Below are positions 40,974 to 48,859 of a stretch of DNA of 64,000 nucleotides, piece after piece. Position 1 is the first letter of the stretch. Every line of letters begins with the position of its first letter. The translations under genes were made by a program, and so were the position numbers. This DNA comes from an uncultured Rickettsiales bacterium (GTDB lineage Bacteria > Pseudomonadota > Alphaproteobacteria > RF32 > CAG-239): contig URXV01000007.1 of assembly GCA_900551865.1 (NCBI GenBank), forward strand, positions 1 to 64,000. Direction: 5' to 3'. The notes under the pieces were generated by a model, which was not told where the DNA came from, searched no databases, and saw nothing but the letters and a program-made list of their open reading frames with translations.

Positions 40974-41747
40974 ATGAGTTTATTTGATGTTAAGGTTAGT
41001 GATTTACCTTCGAAGATTGAATATAAGTGTTTATTAAATGCAATAATAGAAGTTCGTTTTTCCTCAACGAAACCGGCTGAGATGATAGTATGGCCTTTAT
41101 ATGAAGCACTAAAGGATCAATTTAAGGTGCCTGAAATTACGTCAATAGGAAGAGTCCCTAGAGAGGTTAGAAATAATTTAGATTTAAAAGAACAGATTTT
41201 ATATACAATGACTAGTAATGATCGTTTATATACAGTAGGAGTTGGTGATGGAATATTTCAAATGAATTTAGGTAATTTTAACTATAGTACTTGGGATAAT
41301 TTTGTGAAGCAGTTCCAAATAGTAAATGATATAATTCAGAAGGATATTAATAAAGTTACTAGGGTTGGAGTTCGGTATATAAATATTTTTAATGCACCTG
41401 ATTCGAATGTCAAGAATTTTACATTTGATTGTAAGCTGAAAAACAAAAGTTTGTTTGATTATTCCCTGCAATCAGTTTTTGAAGCTCCTATTGATGAAAG
41501 AATAGCTAGAATTTCAATTGTTAATCATGTAAAATATAAATATTATGATGGTAATGGCGTGCCTCAAATAGGTGGCGATAACGCGTTAGCTCTGGATATA
41601 GATGTTGTATATAATAGGGACTTAAATAATGATAATATTTTAGATGTTATTAACTATAGTCATTTATCTGTAAAAAAGATATTTTTTTCGATGTGCACGG
41701 AAAAATTCAAAAAGAATGTTTTGAAACCTCAGAAGGAAAAGAACTAA
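40974..41747 (+). CDS. TIGR04255-like protein
   Basis: The 257-residue protein has the plan of the sporadic TIGR04255 family: an N-terminal LLNAIIEVRFSS, then LYEALKDQF, a centre with YTVGVGDGIFQMNLGNFNYSTW, and RVGVRYINIFNAP. Members have no known activity and are scattered among bacteria and mobile elements, often near defence genes. It is the first gene of an AT-rich three-gene cassette with its own promoter. Confidence 0.7.
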   Translation: MSLFDVKVSDLPSKIEYKCLLNAIIEVRFSSTKPAEMIVWPLYEALKDQFKVPEITSIGRVPREVRNNLDLKEQILYTMTSNDRLYTVGVGDGIFQMNLGNFNYSTWDNFVKQFQIVNDIIQKDINKVTRVGVRYINIFNAPDSNVKNFTFDCKLKNKSLFDYSLQSVFEAPIDERIARISIVNHVKYKYYDGNGVPQIGGDNALALDIDVVYNRDLNNDNILDVINYSHLSVKKIFFSMCTEKFKKNVLKPQKEKN

Positions 41748-41748
41748 T

Positions 41749-42375
41749 ATGTCAAGTTTAGCTTCTCCTGATTGTAATTCTTATGATGCAAACATTTTAA
41801 AGGAGATGAATCGTCCTGGTGTTTATTGTGATGTTTCTGAGTATATGCCAACTTTGCAGTGGTTTACGAAATATCAAGCTTATGTTAATAATCCTATTAT
41901 TTCAAAGTCGGAAGATGAAGTTGAGCTAAATACATATTTTTTTCAACCTGCCATTTCAATTGAAAAAAAGGAATACGAAGCAGTTTCAAGAGTAAAAAGA
42001 CTGGATGCGACAAGCAGTATCTTAAATATGTTTCAGATATTGAGTGGTCGAGGAAGTGTATATGAATATTTTAGTTCTAGGCTGCAAAGTATTTTAGAAG
42101 ATGAACCAGAGATGTCATTGGATGATATATCTTTTGCTAGTTTATATGAGTTTTCATTATTTGATGATTTTAAACAAGTGGATTTTTCATTGCAGGTAAA
42201 TGAAGCAGGAAGGGCGTGTTTGCAAAAAACGTATAAAGAGGGATATATATTTATAGAGTTTTTTGACTATAATAAGATTTTCTATAATATATTGGTTAAT
42301 AATAAAGATATTATAAATACAGGTACATATAATGACTTTTTCAAAGATTTTTACGCAAATCCTATCAGGTGTTAG
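41749..42375 (+). CDS. Hypothetical second cassette protein
   Basis: The 208-residue protein starts two bases after the TIGR04255-like stop, so the two are probably made together. It is acidic, with YMPTLQWFTKYQAYVNNP early and a C-terminal EGYIFIEFFDYNKIFYN. No family is recognised. The codon use is AT-rich like its neighbours. Confidence 0.65.
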   Translation: MSSLASPDCNSYDANILKEMNRPGVYCDVSEYMPTLQWFTKYQAYVNNPIISKSEDEVELNTYFFQPAISIEKKEYEAVSRVKRLDATSSILNMFQILSGRGSVYEYFSSRLQSILEDEPEMSLDDISFASLYEFSLFDDFKQVDFSLQVNEAGRACLQKTYKEGYIFIEFFDYNKIFYNILVNNKDIINTGTYNDFFKDFYANPIRC

Positions 42376-42814
42376 AAATGGGGGGTATGAAATATTACCG
42401 GATAACCAGCATATTGTTAGGCATTGCCGGGTAGATGAAAAGAAAGGCGGAGAACTTGAACTTGATGCATTTAAATTACGTGATAAAGATATAAGAATAG
42501 CTCTTGAGAAAAACGAGAAGCCCTGTATATCAGTGCAGTGGTGGGAATACTGGCATAAGAATCTTACAAAAATAAAAAAGAATTTGGAAAGTAAAGGAAT
42601 AAAGATAAATCAGCGAAGTAGATTTTGTTGTTTAGATGTAGGAACTGTTAAAAAAATTGGAAAAGAAAATCATATGAATTTAGATGTAGCTCATACAGGA
42701 GGCGGACATGCAGGAATTTATAATGTGTGTAAGAACAACGATGAATTCAAATTTAGAAGGGATATGATGTTGGCGGCAAGAGATCGAATACTTTCTGATG
42801 ATACGTACAATTAG
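42332..42814 (+). CDS. Hypothetical third cassette protein
   Basis: The 160-residue protein overlaps the previous gene by 44 bases. It has HIVRHCRVDEKKGGELELDAF, ISVQWWEYW and a C-terminal HTGGGHAGIY. The conserved-looking His, Glu and Trp positions suggest a real enzyme or binding domain, but I cannot name it. Confidence 0.6.
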   Translation: MTFSKIFTQILSGVRNGGYEILPDNQHIVRHCRVDEKKGGELELDAFKLRDKDIRIALEKNEKPCISVQWWEYWHKNLTKIKKNLESKGIKINQRSRFCCLDVGTVKKIGKENHMNLDVAHTGGGHAGIYNVCKNNDEFKFRRDMMLAARDRILSDDTYN

Positions 42815-42818
42815 CCTC

Positions 42819-42847
42819 TTGACATAGGGGAAAGTATTTTCTATTAT
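42819..42847 (+). promoter_or_regulatory. Strong promoter before fibre module 2
   Basis: TTGACA (42819-42824), a 17-bp spacer and TATTAT (42842-42847) stand directly after the cassette's last stop codon. Confidence 0.85.
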
Positions 42848-42860
42848 ACTAGCAGATTAA

Positions 42861-42887
42861 AGGCTGGACATAGTTCCGGCCTTTTTT
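42861..42887 (+). terminator. Terminator at the end of the cassette
   Basis: AGGCTGGA and TCCGGCCT pair, followed by six Ts. It starts only about seven bases after the predicted start of the fibre promoter transcript. It would also end the cassette's own transcript. Confidence 0.85.
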
Positions 42888-42897
42888 GTCAGCAACT

Positions 42898-42925
42898 GCC
42901 CGCGCGTTAGTGCCGGGCTTTTTTT
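42898..42925 (+). terminator. Second terminator before fibre 2
   Basis: GCCCG and CGGGC pair, followed by seven Ts; GGAGG and the fibre ATG come straight after it. Confidence 0.75.
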
Positions 42926-42936
42926 ATGGAGGAAAT

Positions 42937-43878
42937 ATGACAGTCAGTTCAGGATTAGGAATCATGTCGTATATCGGCAACGGTGCGACAAAAAATTTTG
43001 CGGTACCGTATAAGTTTTTTGATGAAGAGCTTGATGTTTACAAGAACAAGACATTTGAAAAGTTTGTGAAAAACGTTGATTATGTGATTATGGGCAGCGG
43101 CGAGGATGACGGCGGAAGTATTGAATTTGCAGCAGCTCCGGCGGAGGGTATGATTATAACAATTGTGCGCAGCGTCGTGCTTAACCAGCTGGTTCGGTTT
43201 ATTGAGGGGGAGAATTTTCCTGCAGCCGATTATGAGTACAGCCTTGACCATATTGTGATGGCTTTGCAGGAATTGTATCAAAAAAATGCGCGTTGCCTGC
43301 AGATGCCGCCGGGCGAAGAGGATTTTGAACAGTTTATCAAGAAGTTTATCAAGCTAGACTACAGCGGGCAGGGAACCAGTTACTGGCAGGAAGAAAATTC
43401 CTATGACGCGGGAGAATTGGTTCGGTATCAGGGATATTGGTGGATAAGCCTTGGAAAAAGCAACAGCGGAAACGAACCGGCTGACGAATCGGAATATTGG
43501 GAGAAATTTGCCATTTATAAGTCATACAGCAGCGATGAGCTGGACGGGCTGTTGGAACAAAAAGCCAATGCAACGGATGTGTATACAAAGGCCGAAGTTG
43601 ACGGGAAAATACCGGTTGTGCCGCCGGTTATCAAAGCGTCAGACGTTTCTTTCGGGAATTGGGCGGAAGACAGCTACCTTGAAGGATATAGTTACAGCGC
43701 AACGGCGACGCTGCCCGGCGTTACGGCAGGCATGATTCCGATTGTCGCGTTTAATCCGTCTGATGCGGCGAGCGGCAATTTGGCGCCGATTGCAACGGCG
43801 TACGACAATACGGTTAAAATTTTTGCCAAGACGCAGCCGGAAGCAGCAATTGTGGCGGCAAGCGTTATTTGCCAGTGA
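42937..43878 (+). CDS. Tail fibre protein 2 (T7-like N-terminal domain)
   Basis: The 313-residue protein begins at the ATG after GGAGG. Its N-terminal domain (IGNGATKNFAVPYKFF ... FIEGENFPAADYEYSL) is a diverged duplicate of fibre 1, and its C-terminal 90 residues are nearly identical to fibre 1. It is the proximal part of the second fibre and is followed by an intact distal gene. Confidence 0.88.
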   Translation: MTVSSGLGIMSYIGNGATKNFAVPYKFFDEELDVYKNKTFEKFVKNVDYVIMGSGEDDGGSIEFAAAPAEGMIITIVRSVVLNQLVRFIEGENFPAADYEYSLDHIVMALQELYQKNARCLQMPPGEEDFEQFIKKFIKLDYSGQGTSYWQEENSYDAGELVRYQGYWWISLGKSNSGNEPADESEYWEKFAIYKSYSSDELDGLLEQKANATDVYTKAEVDGKIPVVPPVIKASDVSFGNWAEDSYLEGYSYSATATLPGVTAGMIPIVAFNPSDAASGNLAPIATAYDNTVKIFAKTQPEAAIVAASVICQ

Positions 43879-43894
43879 GGTGAACCATGAAAGG
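43597..43894 (+). repeat. 298-bp direct repeat, copy 2
   Basis: This is the partner of 39730-40027, at an offset of 3867 bp. Confidence 0.95.
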
Positions 43895-45212
43895 GATAAC
43901 AAATGCAGTCGTATATTCCGGTGGCGGAGGTTCCGGAGATGTTATTTATGCGGTAAACCAGACCGGAGAGGAGGTTGTTGCGGCAAACAAGCAGGTGTAT
44001 CTGGTTCGGCAGATGAACTTTGAAACGAAGCAGTGGTCAGCATCTGGTTATAATAGTACAACCAATAGTCCGCCGATGGCCAGATATTTTACGGATAATA
44101 ATTTTATTATTTCAAAGGATTTATGGCGTTATAACGAAAACAGCGACAGTTGGGACAAAGAGGTATTTTCAAATATAACTTTACCGTCTTTTAGGATAAT
44201 CGACATAATTGAGGGAAAGACCGTTTACAGTTATTATTACATTCGGAGTGGCGATTATTTATCATGTTCCATTTGTGATTTAAATACGCAAAGACAGTTT
44301 CCCAATTCTATGGTATGGCTTGGCGACGGGTTGGCTCTGGCAATAAATCCGACTTCCACCAAGGTGGATATTTATCCTTATGATTACGAAACAAACACGG
44401 TTGATACGACAGGAGAGCCGTTAATAATTTTGAATATGCCAGTCGAGCAATCAAATACTAAGTACAGGGTTATTTTAGCAGATGGCAAGATATTGTATGC
44501 ACATGACAGTGTTATTGATGTTTATGACCGGACAACCTACAGCCTGATAAGAACGGTACAGTTTCCCAATGCTTTTATGTTGTACGTTACGGGATTTGAA
44601 CCGGGAGATTATGTATTTGGCACGGATAGTACAGCCTATTACAGATTAGACGACTATCTGACTACGGTAAATACGTATAAAATTACGGAGAATTATTCTC
44701 TGGAAGCTGTCAATGACCCGTTGTTCAGCAAAATGAAAGGGCAGAAATCAGCAATTGTCTATAACATTGAAACAGGGGTTTTGCAGATTGGCTTTGTTGA
44801 GGACTTCGGGGCGAAAATCTATCAGTTTGACAAGTCTGATAAGAGCTGGTCGGACATAACGCCGATTATAGACACGTCGGCTCTTGCCGTTCCATTAGAT
44901 GATTCAGTCGTATTCCTTTCTTTGAGTGCTGACAAAACGCTTGCGGCATATTCTTACAGATATAGCAGAGCTGGGGCAACAAGCCGTATATATCCGTATT
45001 TTTTCAAGTTGGAAACGACAACCGGAGAATGGTTTGCTTATAATCCTGATAAGAAATATGTCATTCCTTACCAGACTTTGACAGGCTACACGACGGGTAA
45101 AACGCAGGACGGCAAAATAGAGGTTGCGACGGTGCTGCCGCCAAAAGTTTCTTTGACGGTCAATGTAACGCCCGACCCGGATACGTTTGAATTTACGGGA
45201 GCAGCAGAATGA
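43887..45212 (+). CDS. Distal tail fibre protein
   Basis: The 441-residue protein starts with MKGITNAVVYSGGGG and continues as a beta-rich sequence with many Tyr, Asp and Thr (repeated kelch-like WSASGYN, SWDKEVF, SWSDITP). It is likely the receptor-binding part of fibre 2. It is the full-length relative of the truncated gene at 40020. Confidence 0.7.
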   Translation: MKGITNAVVYSGGGGSGDVIYAVNQTGEEVVAANKQVYLVRQMNFETKQWSASGYNSTTNSPPMARYFTDNNFIISKDLWRYNENSDSWDKEVFSNITLPSFRIIDIIEGKTVYSYYYIRSGDYLSCSICDLNTQRQFPNSMVWLGDGLALAINPTSTKVDIYPYDYETNTVDTTGEPLIILNMPVEQSNTKYRVILADGKILYAHDSVIDVYDRTTYSLIRTVQFPNAFMLYVTGFEPGDYVFGTDSTAYYRLDDYLTTVNTYKITENYSLEAVNDPLFSKMKGQKSAIVYNIETGVLQIGFVEDFGAKIYQFDKSDKSWSDITPIIDTSALAVPLDDSVVFLSLSADKTLAAYSYRYSRAGATSRIYPYFFKLETTTGEWFAYNPDKKYVIPYQTLTGYTTGKTQDGKIEVATVLPPKVSLTVNVTPDPDTFEFTGAAE

Positions 45213-46228
45213 CGACATATAATGAACAGGTTTATGCGGGAATGCCGTTTCAATACAAAATCGTTAAAGACAGGTATTGGGACAAGGTTGTCAGCAAAAG
45301 CATTACGGTTGATACGGTGGATGATGTAACATTGGAGCCGTACGACGGGGTTACGATTACGCAGGACGGTTCAATTTTGACGGTATCGTCCGGATTGCTG
45401 CCGAACGGGAACAGTTATACGGGTTATAAAGGGGTTACGGCTCCTGCGGGCAAAAGTTATCTGACCAGTGCCGACGGTATCCTGCCGGGAGCTTTGACGG
45501 ATGATGACGGTACAATGCAGGACTGGAACTGTTTTTACGACGGGGAAACCGAGTTTAACAAAGCGCAGAGTATGTCCGGTAAGGTATGGCTTGGGCATAA
45601 GGTTATCGAATCGCACGTTACAAATCCGTTTCCGGCAGTTAATTTTACCCAAGTGGGGGAAGTTACATATTCGGGTAATGCCGCAACTTTTACCGACGGA
45701 AATTATCTGGTAGCAGACAAGAAACTGCCGAATGTTTCGTTTTTTCCGCAGAATTTTGATTTCACCGCCAAGATAACGCCGAAGACGCCTTCGGGATACA
45801 ATACGGTTTTCAGAAACGCGACGACGAATGTTTTTTTCGGGCTTTACGGTACGGCGTGGTGCGTCTATTCCGGTTCGAGAACGACCGGAGGTACGGCGAC
45901 GGCGGATACGGCATATTGGATAAAAGTCCGGTCGATTTATGATTCCGAAACGAGTTCTTATACGTCGACGCTGTATGTTCTGCCAGACAACGGTTCGTAT
46001 ACTTTGGAAACATTGCCGGCCTTAGCGGAATGGGAGCAGGCGGTGCAGGTTGCCGCCAATGTGTTTATGAGCGAGGAGAATTTCTGGCTCTCCAACGACG
46101 GCAACGCGTCGTTTAACGGTGATATGCAGCTTGACCAGATTGAACTAAAAACCGGGGGCGTTCCCGCATCCGGTACGGAGACGGACTGGACAAGCTATTG
46201 GAAACCTTTGGATGTAAAGGGAATATAA
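45209..46228 (+). CDS. Lectin-like tail spike or fibre-tip protein
   Basis: The start overlaps the previous stop as ATGA. The 339-residue protein is beta-rich. Its second half (NFDFTAKITPKTPSGYNTVFRN ... YWIKVRSIYD) resembles a LamG/concanavalin-type jelly roll, a common sugar-binding fold. It probably completes the receptor-binding apparatus. Confidence 0.6.
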   Translation: MTTYNEQVYAGMPFQYKIVKDRYWDKVVSKSITVDTVDDVTLEPYDGVTITQDGSILTVSSGLLPNGNSYTGYKGVTAPAGKSYLTSADGILPGALTDDDGTMQDWNCFYDGETEFNKAQSMSGKVWLGHKVIESHVTNPFPAVNFTQVGEVTYSGNAATFTDGNYLVADKKLPNVSFFPQNFDFTAKITPKTPSGYNTVFRNATTNVFFGLYGTAWCVYSGSRTTGGTATADTAYWIKVRSIYDSETSSYTSTLYVLPDNGSYTLETLPALAEWEQAVQVAANVFMSEENFWLSNDGNASFNGDMQLDQIELKTGGVPASGTETDWTSYWKPLDVKGI

Positions 46229-46231
46229 GGG

Positions 46232-46561
46232 ATGATAATATATTTTGGAATAAACGGTGATAAATATCACACATTGGTGTCTTTGGAGTATGAGGGAATA
46301 AAAATTCCGGCAGGGTTTGAGTTTGACGGGGTTACGGTGAAAGCCCCGTTTACTTTTCTGTTTTCCAACAAAGATTTGCGTCAGGGGATTCGGGCAAGTT
46401 GTTTCCATGACTGGATGTGCAATCATAAAGACAGGTATCGACGGGAAACGGCAACCGACGTTTTGGTAGAAATCTGGCGGGCAGACGGGCTGGAAGCCTG
46501 GAAAGCGTGGTTCGTGCGCTGGAGTGTCAATCTGTATCAGTGGCTGAAAGGGTGGAAGTGA
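46232..46561 (+). CDS. DUF1353-like phage protein
   Basis: The 109-residue protein has IKIPAGFEFDGVTVKAP and RASCFHDWMC, the pattern of DUF1353, a small protein common just before phage lysis genes. Function is unknown. Confidence 0.65.
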   Translation: MIIYFGINGDKYHTLVSLEYEGIKIPAGFEFDGVTVKAPFTFLFSNKDLRQGIRASCFHDWMCNHKDRYRRETATDVLVEIWRADGLEAWKAWFVRWSVNLYQWLKGWK

Positions 46562-46716
46562 TGAGCGATACGGTAAAGCAAAAGGTTATAGAAAAATTGA
46601 CTAGAAGGCAGCTGTTTATCATCTGCCTTTTTTTAATCCTCTGCGGCTGTGTGGTCGGCGTAGCTGCAGCAATTTATGCGCCCGGAGCATTGGCGGCAAT
46701 TTGGGGGGCATTATGA
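46561..46716 (+). CDS. Small holin-like membrane protein
   Basis: The start overlaps the previous stop (TGATG). The 51-residue product has a basic N-terminus and one or two membrane segments (LFIICLFLILCGCVVGVAAAIYA). Its place at the head of the lysis cassette suggests a holin or antiholin. Confidence 0.55.
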   Translation: MSDTVKQKVIEKLTRRQLFIICLFLILCGCVVGVAAAIYAPGALAAIWGAL

Positions 46717-46964
46717 TGAGTTGGGAAGGAATGTGCGCCATTGCGGCGATTGCCGGAGTGGCGATGAATTTTATCCGTTTCGGCAAATGGCAAGGGGCGA
46801 TTGAGGCGAAAGTTGATGTATTGGAGCGGGAATCTGCGGCGGCAATAAACAGGTTTGACGTGGTGGGCAAAAGGCTGGAGGAAAACAGCAAGCTTCTGGC
46901 CGAGCTTAATGCCAAGCTGGGGATTTTGCTTGATGAACATTATCAGAGGAGCCGGGGAGATTAG
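46713..46964 (+). CDS. Holin-like protein with coiled coil
   Basis: The ATG at 46713 overlaps the previous stop. The 83-residue product has one N-terminal membrane segment (MCAIAAIAGVAMNFI) and a long coiled coil. This is like the class of phage holins or holin partners with an N-terminal membrane anchor. Confidence 0.55.
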   Translation: MMSWEGMCAIAAIAGVAMNFIRFGKWQGAIEAKVDVLERESAAAINRFDVVGKRLEENSKLLAELNAKLGILLDEHYQRSRGD

Positions 46965-46968
46965 AATA

Positions 46969-47442
46969 ATGTTGAATGGTGATGTTATAATGAAACGCAT
47001 TGAGGGGCATGAAGGTTGCCGTCTTATGCCTTATTATGATACCAAAGGAAAACTGACAATAGGTATCGGCAGGTGTATTGATACTAATCCGTTTACGCCG
47101 GAAGAATTGCGTGCGGTGGGAGACTATCAGCACGGAATTACTAAAAATGCCGCGCTGATGCTGCTTCGAAATGATATTGAAAAGTGTTTGAGATTATTAG
47201 AAAGTAAGATTTTCTTTTTTAAAGAGTTGGATAGCGAGCGGCAATATGCGCTTATAGATTTGTGTTTTCAATTGGGGATAAAAGGGCTGTTGAAGTTTCG
47301 AAAAATGCTGCGATATATGAGATTTCGGCGTTGGGATGAAGCAGCGAAAGAATGCCTGAATTCAAAATATGCGTCGGTTGATACGCCCAAAAGGGCGAGG
47401 CGAATTGCGGAACTTATCAAAACCGGGAGATGGAAAGAATGA
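46969..47442 (+). CDS. Endolysin, GH24 muramidase (T4 lysozyme type)
   Basis: The 157-residue protein has the GH24 catalytic triad at the T4 lysozyme spacing: Glu in GHEG, Asp nine residues on in YYDT, Thr six residues later in KLTIGIG. It cleaves peptidoglycan between MurNAc and GlcNAc. The ATG at 46969 has GGGGAG nine bases upstream. No signal peptide is evident, so export depends on the holin. Confidence 0.93.
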   Translation: MLNGDVIMKRIEGHEGCRLMPYYDTKGKLTIGIGRCIDTNPFTPEELRAVGDYQHGITKNAALMLLRNDIEKCLRLLESKIFFFKELDSERQYALIDLCFQLGIKGLLKFRKMLRYMRFRRWDEAAKECLNSKYASVDTPKRARRIAELIKTGRWKE

Positions 47443-47636
47443 AGGATATATGGATATACCGGCCGGATATTGAGGCTACGGCGCGCAAGATAAACCGAAA
47501 TTTTGTTTATAATGGCCGTGGCAAAGCGTTTTGGGACGTTTTTGACCAAAGAAAGGCCTTAAAAGAGCAAATAAATGATATTTTGGAGAAAACGCGCCAG
47601 CAGCCAAAAACGAAAATTGAGGTGCCTGATGACTAA
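47439..47636 (+). CDS. Hypothetical lysis-cassette protein
   Basis: The ATG at 47439 overlaps the endolysin stop. The 65-residue product has a basic centre (ATARKINRNFVYNGRGKAFW) and a helical end. No family is recognised. Confidence 0.55.
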   Translation: MKDIWIYRPDIEATARKINRNFVYNGRGKAFWDVFDQRKALKEQINDILEKTRQQPKTKIEVPDD

Positions 47637-47928
47637 ATTTTTAACGTACGCCGTGGCGGGGCTGCTGCTGGCGCTGTATATCACGGTAAGCTTGTACATC
47701 GAACGGGGCAGGGAGATTGCGGCATTGCAGGGCGAAAAGAGCGCCCTGTTGGGGAAAACATCATTTTTGGAGGCGGAAATTGCGAAACGAGATGAAAAGG
47801 CGTTACGAGCCGATAAGCGACTATGCGAGATTGAGGAGGCAGCAGAGGCAGAGAAGGACAAGGGTGGTTTTAATTGGGACAGCCCTTTGCCTGCTGATAC
47901 TGTTACTCTGCGGTTGCGCCAGGACTGA
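47629..47928 (+). CDS. i-spanin (Rz-like)
   Basis: The 99-residue protein has one N-terminal membrane anchor (FLTYAVAGLLLALYITVSLYI) and a periplasmic coiled coil rich in E, K and A, the usual plan of an inner-membrane spanin. Its 3' end overlaps the Rz1-like gene in another frame, which is the classic nested spanin arrangement. Confidence 0.8.
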   Translation: MTKFLTYAVAGLLLALYITVSLYIERGREIAALQGEKSALLGKTSFLEAEIAKRDEKALRADKRLCEIEEAAEAEKDKGGFNWDSPLPADTVTLRLRQD

Positions 47929-48034
47929 ATATGTTTATGTCGAGGCACCGCGTGAGCCGATAACGTGCCACCGGCACATGAAAACCTTTCTTGACATGGC
48001 GAAGTGTCTTGAGGTGTACAAGGCGAAGTATTAG
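47864..48034 (+). CDS. o-spanin lipoprotein (Rz1-like)
   Basis: The GTG at 47864 has AAGGA five bases upstream. The 56-residue product has a signal peptide ending in LLLCGC, with Cys as the lipidation site, then a short periplasmic part. It overlaps the Rz-like gene in the +1 frame. An ATG at 47792 in frame is possible but leaves the signal peptide internal. Together the two spanins fuse inner and outer membranes in the last lysis step. Confidence 0.75.
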   Translation: MVLIGTALCLLILLLCGCARTEYVYVEAPREPITCHRHMKTFLDMAKCLEVYKAKY

Positions 48035-48091
48035 GGCTTGACTTATTCGGAAATGGCCGTTTTGCCAGCGTTGGCGGCGGGATACAAAAAG

Positions 48092-48115
48092 AGCACACCA
48101 TGAGGGAGGTGTGCT
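48092..48115. terminator. Stem-loop after the lysis cassette
   Basis: AGCACACC and GGTGTGCT pair around ATGAGGGA and are followed by TAACTTT. It ends the late transcript. Between it and attR (48116-48334) I see only a 33-codon TTG frame of doubtful value. On the minus strand lies the tail that the integrase would gain in the circular form. Confidence 0.65.
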
Positions 48116-48334
48116 TAACTTTAACCATATATATAAATAATAGAACTTTTGTTTAAAGTCAATAATTTTTTGAGGTTGATTTGAAAGAAATTTATGTTGT
48201 TCATGCTGCATTGGGGACGGTATTGCTGGTTGAGAGAATTGAAACTTATATTATTGAACATTCGTGTATAAAGTTGAGTTGAGATTTTAAGACTAGAATT
48301 TCATCGCTTTGAGTTCGTAAATTGAAAACTATGT

Positions 48335-48345
48335 TCCACCAGTTA
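48335..48345. other. attR core
   Basis: TCCACCAGTTA is identical to the core in the tRNA. The phage side is on the left. The host side on the right begins TCAGAAAGG and runs into the terminator that once belonged to tRNA-Ala. Confidence 0.85.
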
Positions 48346-48350
48346 TCAGA

Positions 48351-48380
48351 AAGGGCCTGCCGTTTGTGCAGGCTCTTTTA
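48351..48380 (+). terminator. Displaced host terminator of tRNA-Ala
   Basis: GCCTGC and GCAGGC pair and are followed by TCTTTTAATTTT. In an uninterrupted chromosome it would lie about 10 nt after the tRNA CCA. Confidence 0.8.
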
Positions 48381-48478
48381 ATTTTATCAAAAGTAAATTT
48401 GTTTTGTTGCGCTTTGCATTTTGGGCAGGCGGGAAGATTTAGCCGGCAGGGAAGATTAGGCTGACGGAGAAAATTTGG

Positions 48479-48550
48479 CTGGCGGGGGAGATTTGACAGA
48501 CGGAGAAAATTTGGCTGGCGGGGGAGATTTGACAGACGGAGAAAATTTGG
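48479..48550. repeat. Two 36-bp tandem repeats upstream of dxs
   Basis: Two perfect copies begin at 48479 and 48515, with partial degenerate copies before them from about 48430. They lie in host DNA, in a 480-bp stretch (48381-48859) with no convincing gene. They are not CRISPR-like because there is no spacer. Confidence 0.85.
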
Positions 48551-48627
48551 CAGATGCCCTTTTTTAGCGGGTCGGAGGAAAATTTTGGTCCGTACGAGAA
48601 AAATTTTTACCCGAGCGAAAATAATAC

Positions 48628-48658
48628 TTGACTTAGAGCAAACTCTAAATGTTAGAGT
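48628..48658 (+). promoter_or_regulatory. MerR-type promoter upstream of dxs
   Basis: TTGACT (48628-48633) and TAGAGT (48653-48658) are separated by 19 bp. A dyad, TTAGAG CAAA CTCTAA (48633-48648), fills the spacer. The long spacer with a central dyad is the hallmark of promoters untwisted by MerR-family activators. No merR gene lies in the window. Confidence 0.6.
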
Positions 48659-48859
48659 GGCGGCAGAATCGGGATGGACGTTTCGGGGGGCGGAGTTGTG
48701 CGGGCAGTGATTGGTGTCGCACGGATTGTGAATGGCATCGTGTGGGCTTTGAGCGGTACAACGGCTGTACTTCCGGCAACGGCGTTTCGTGTTTCCGGTT
48801 GCTTTTGCCGGAACGGCATCCTATATTGTGATAAACATTAACTACAGAGAGGGAAGAAC

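Noticed and set aside
39070..45212. Diversity-generating retroelement, because the phage is BPP-1-like and has duplicated fibre ends
   Set aside because: No reverse transcriptase, Avd or template repeat is seen; the repeats lack an adenine-biased variable pattern.
48430..48550. Possible CRISPR array
   Set aside because: The repeats are directly joined with no spacers and no cas genes are in the window.
48649..48831. A 60-codon frame just before dxs
   Set aside because: Cys/Trp/Arg-rich composition is unlike a real protein, and there is no ribosome-binding site.
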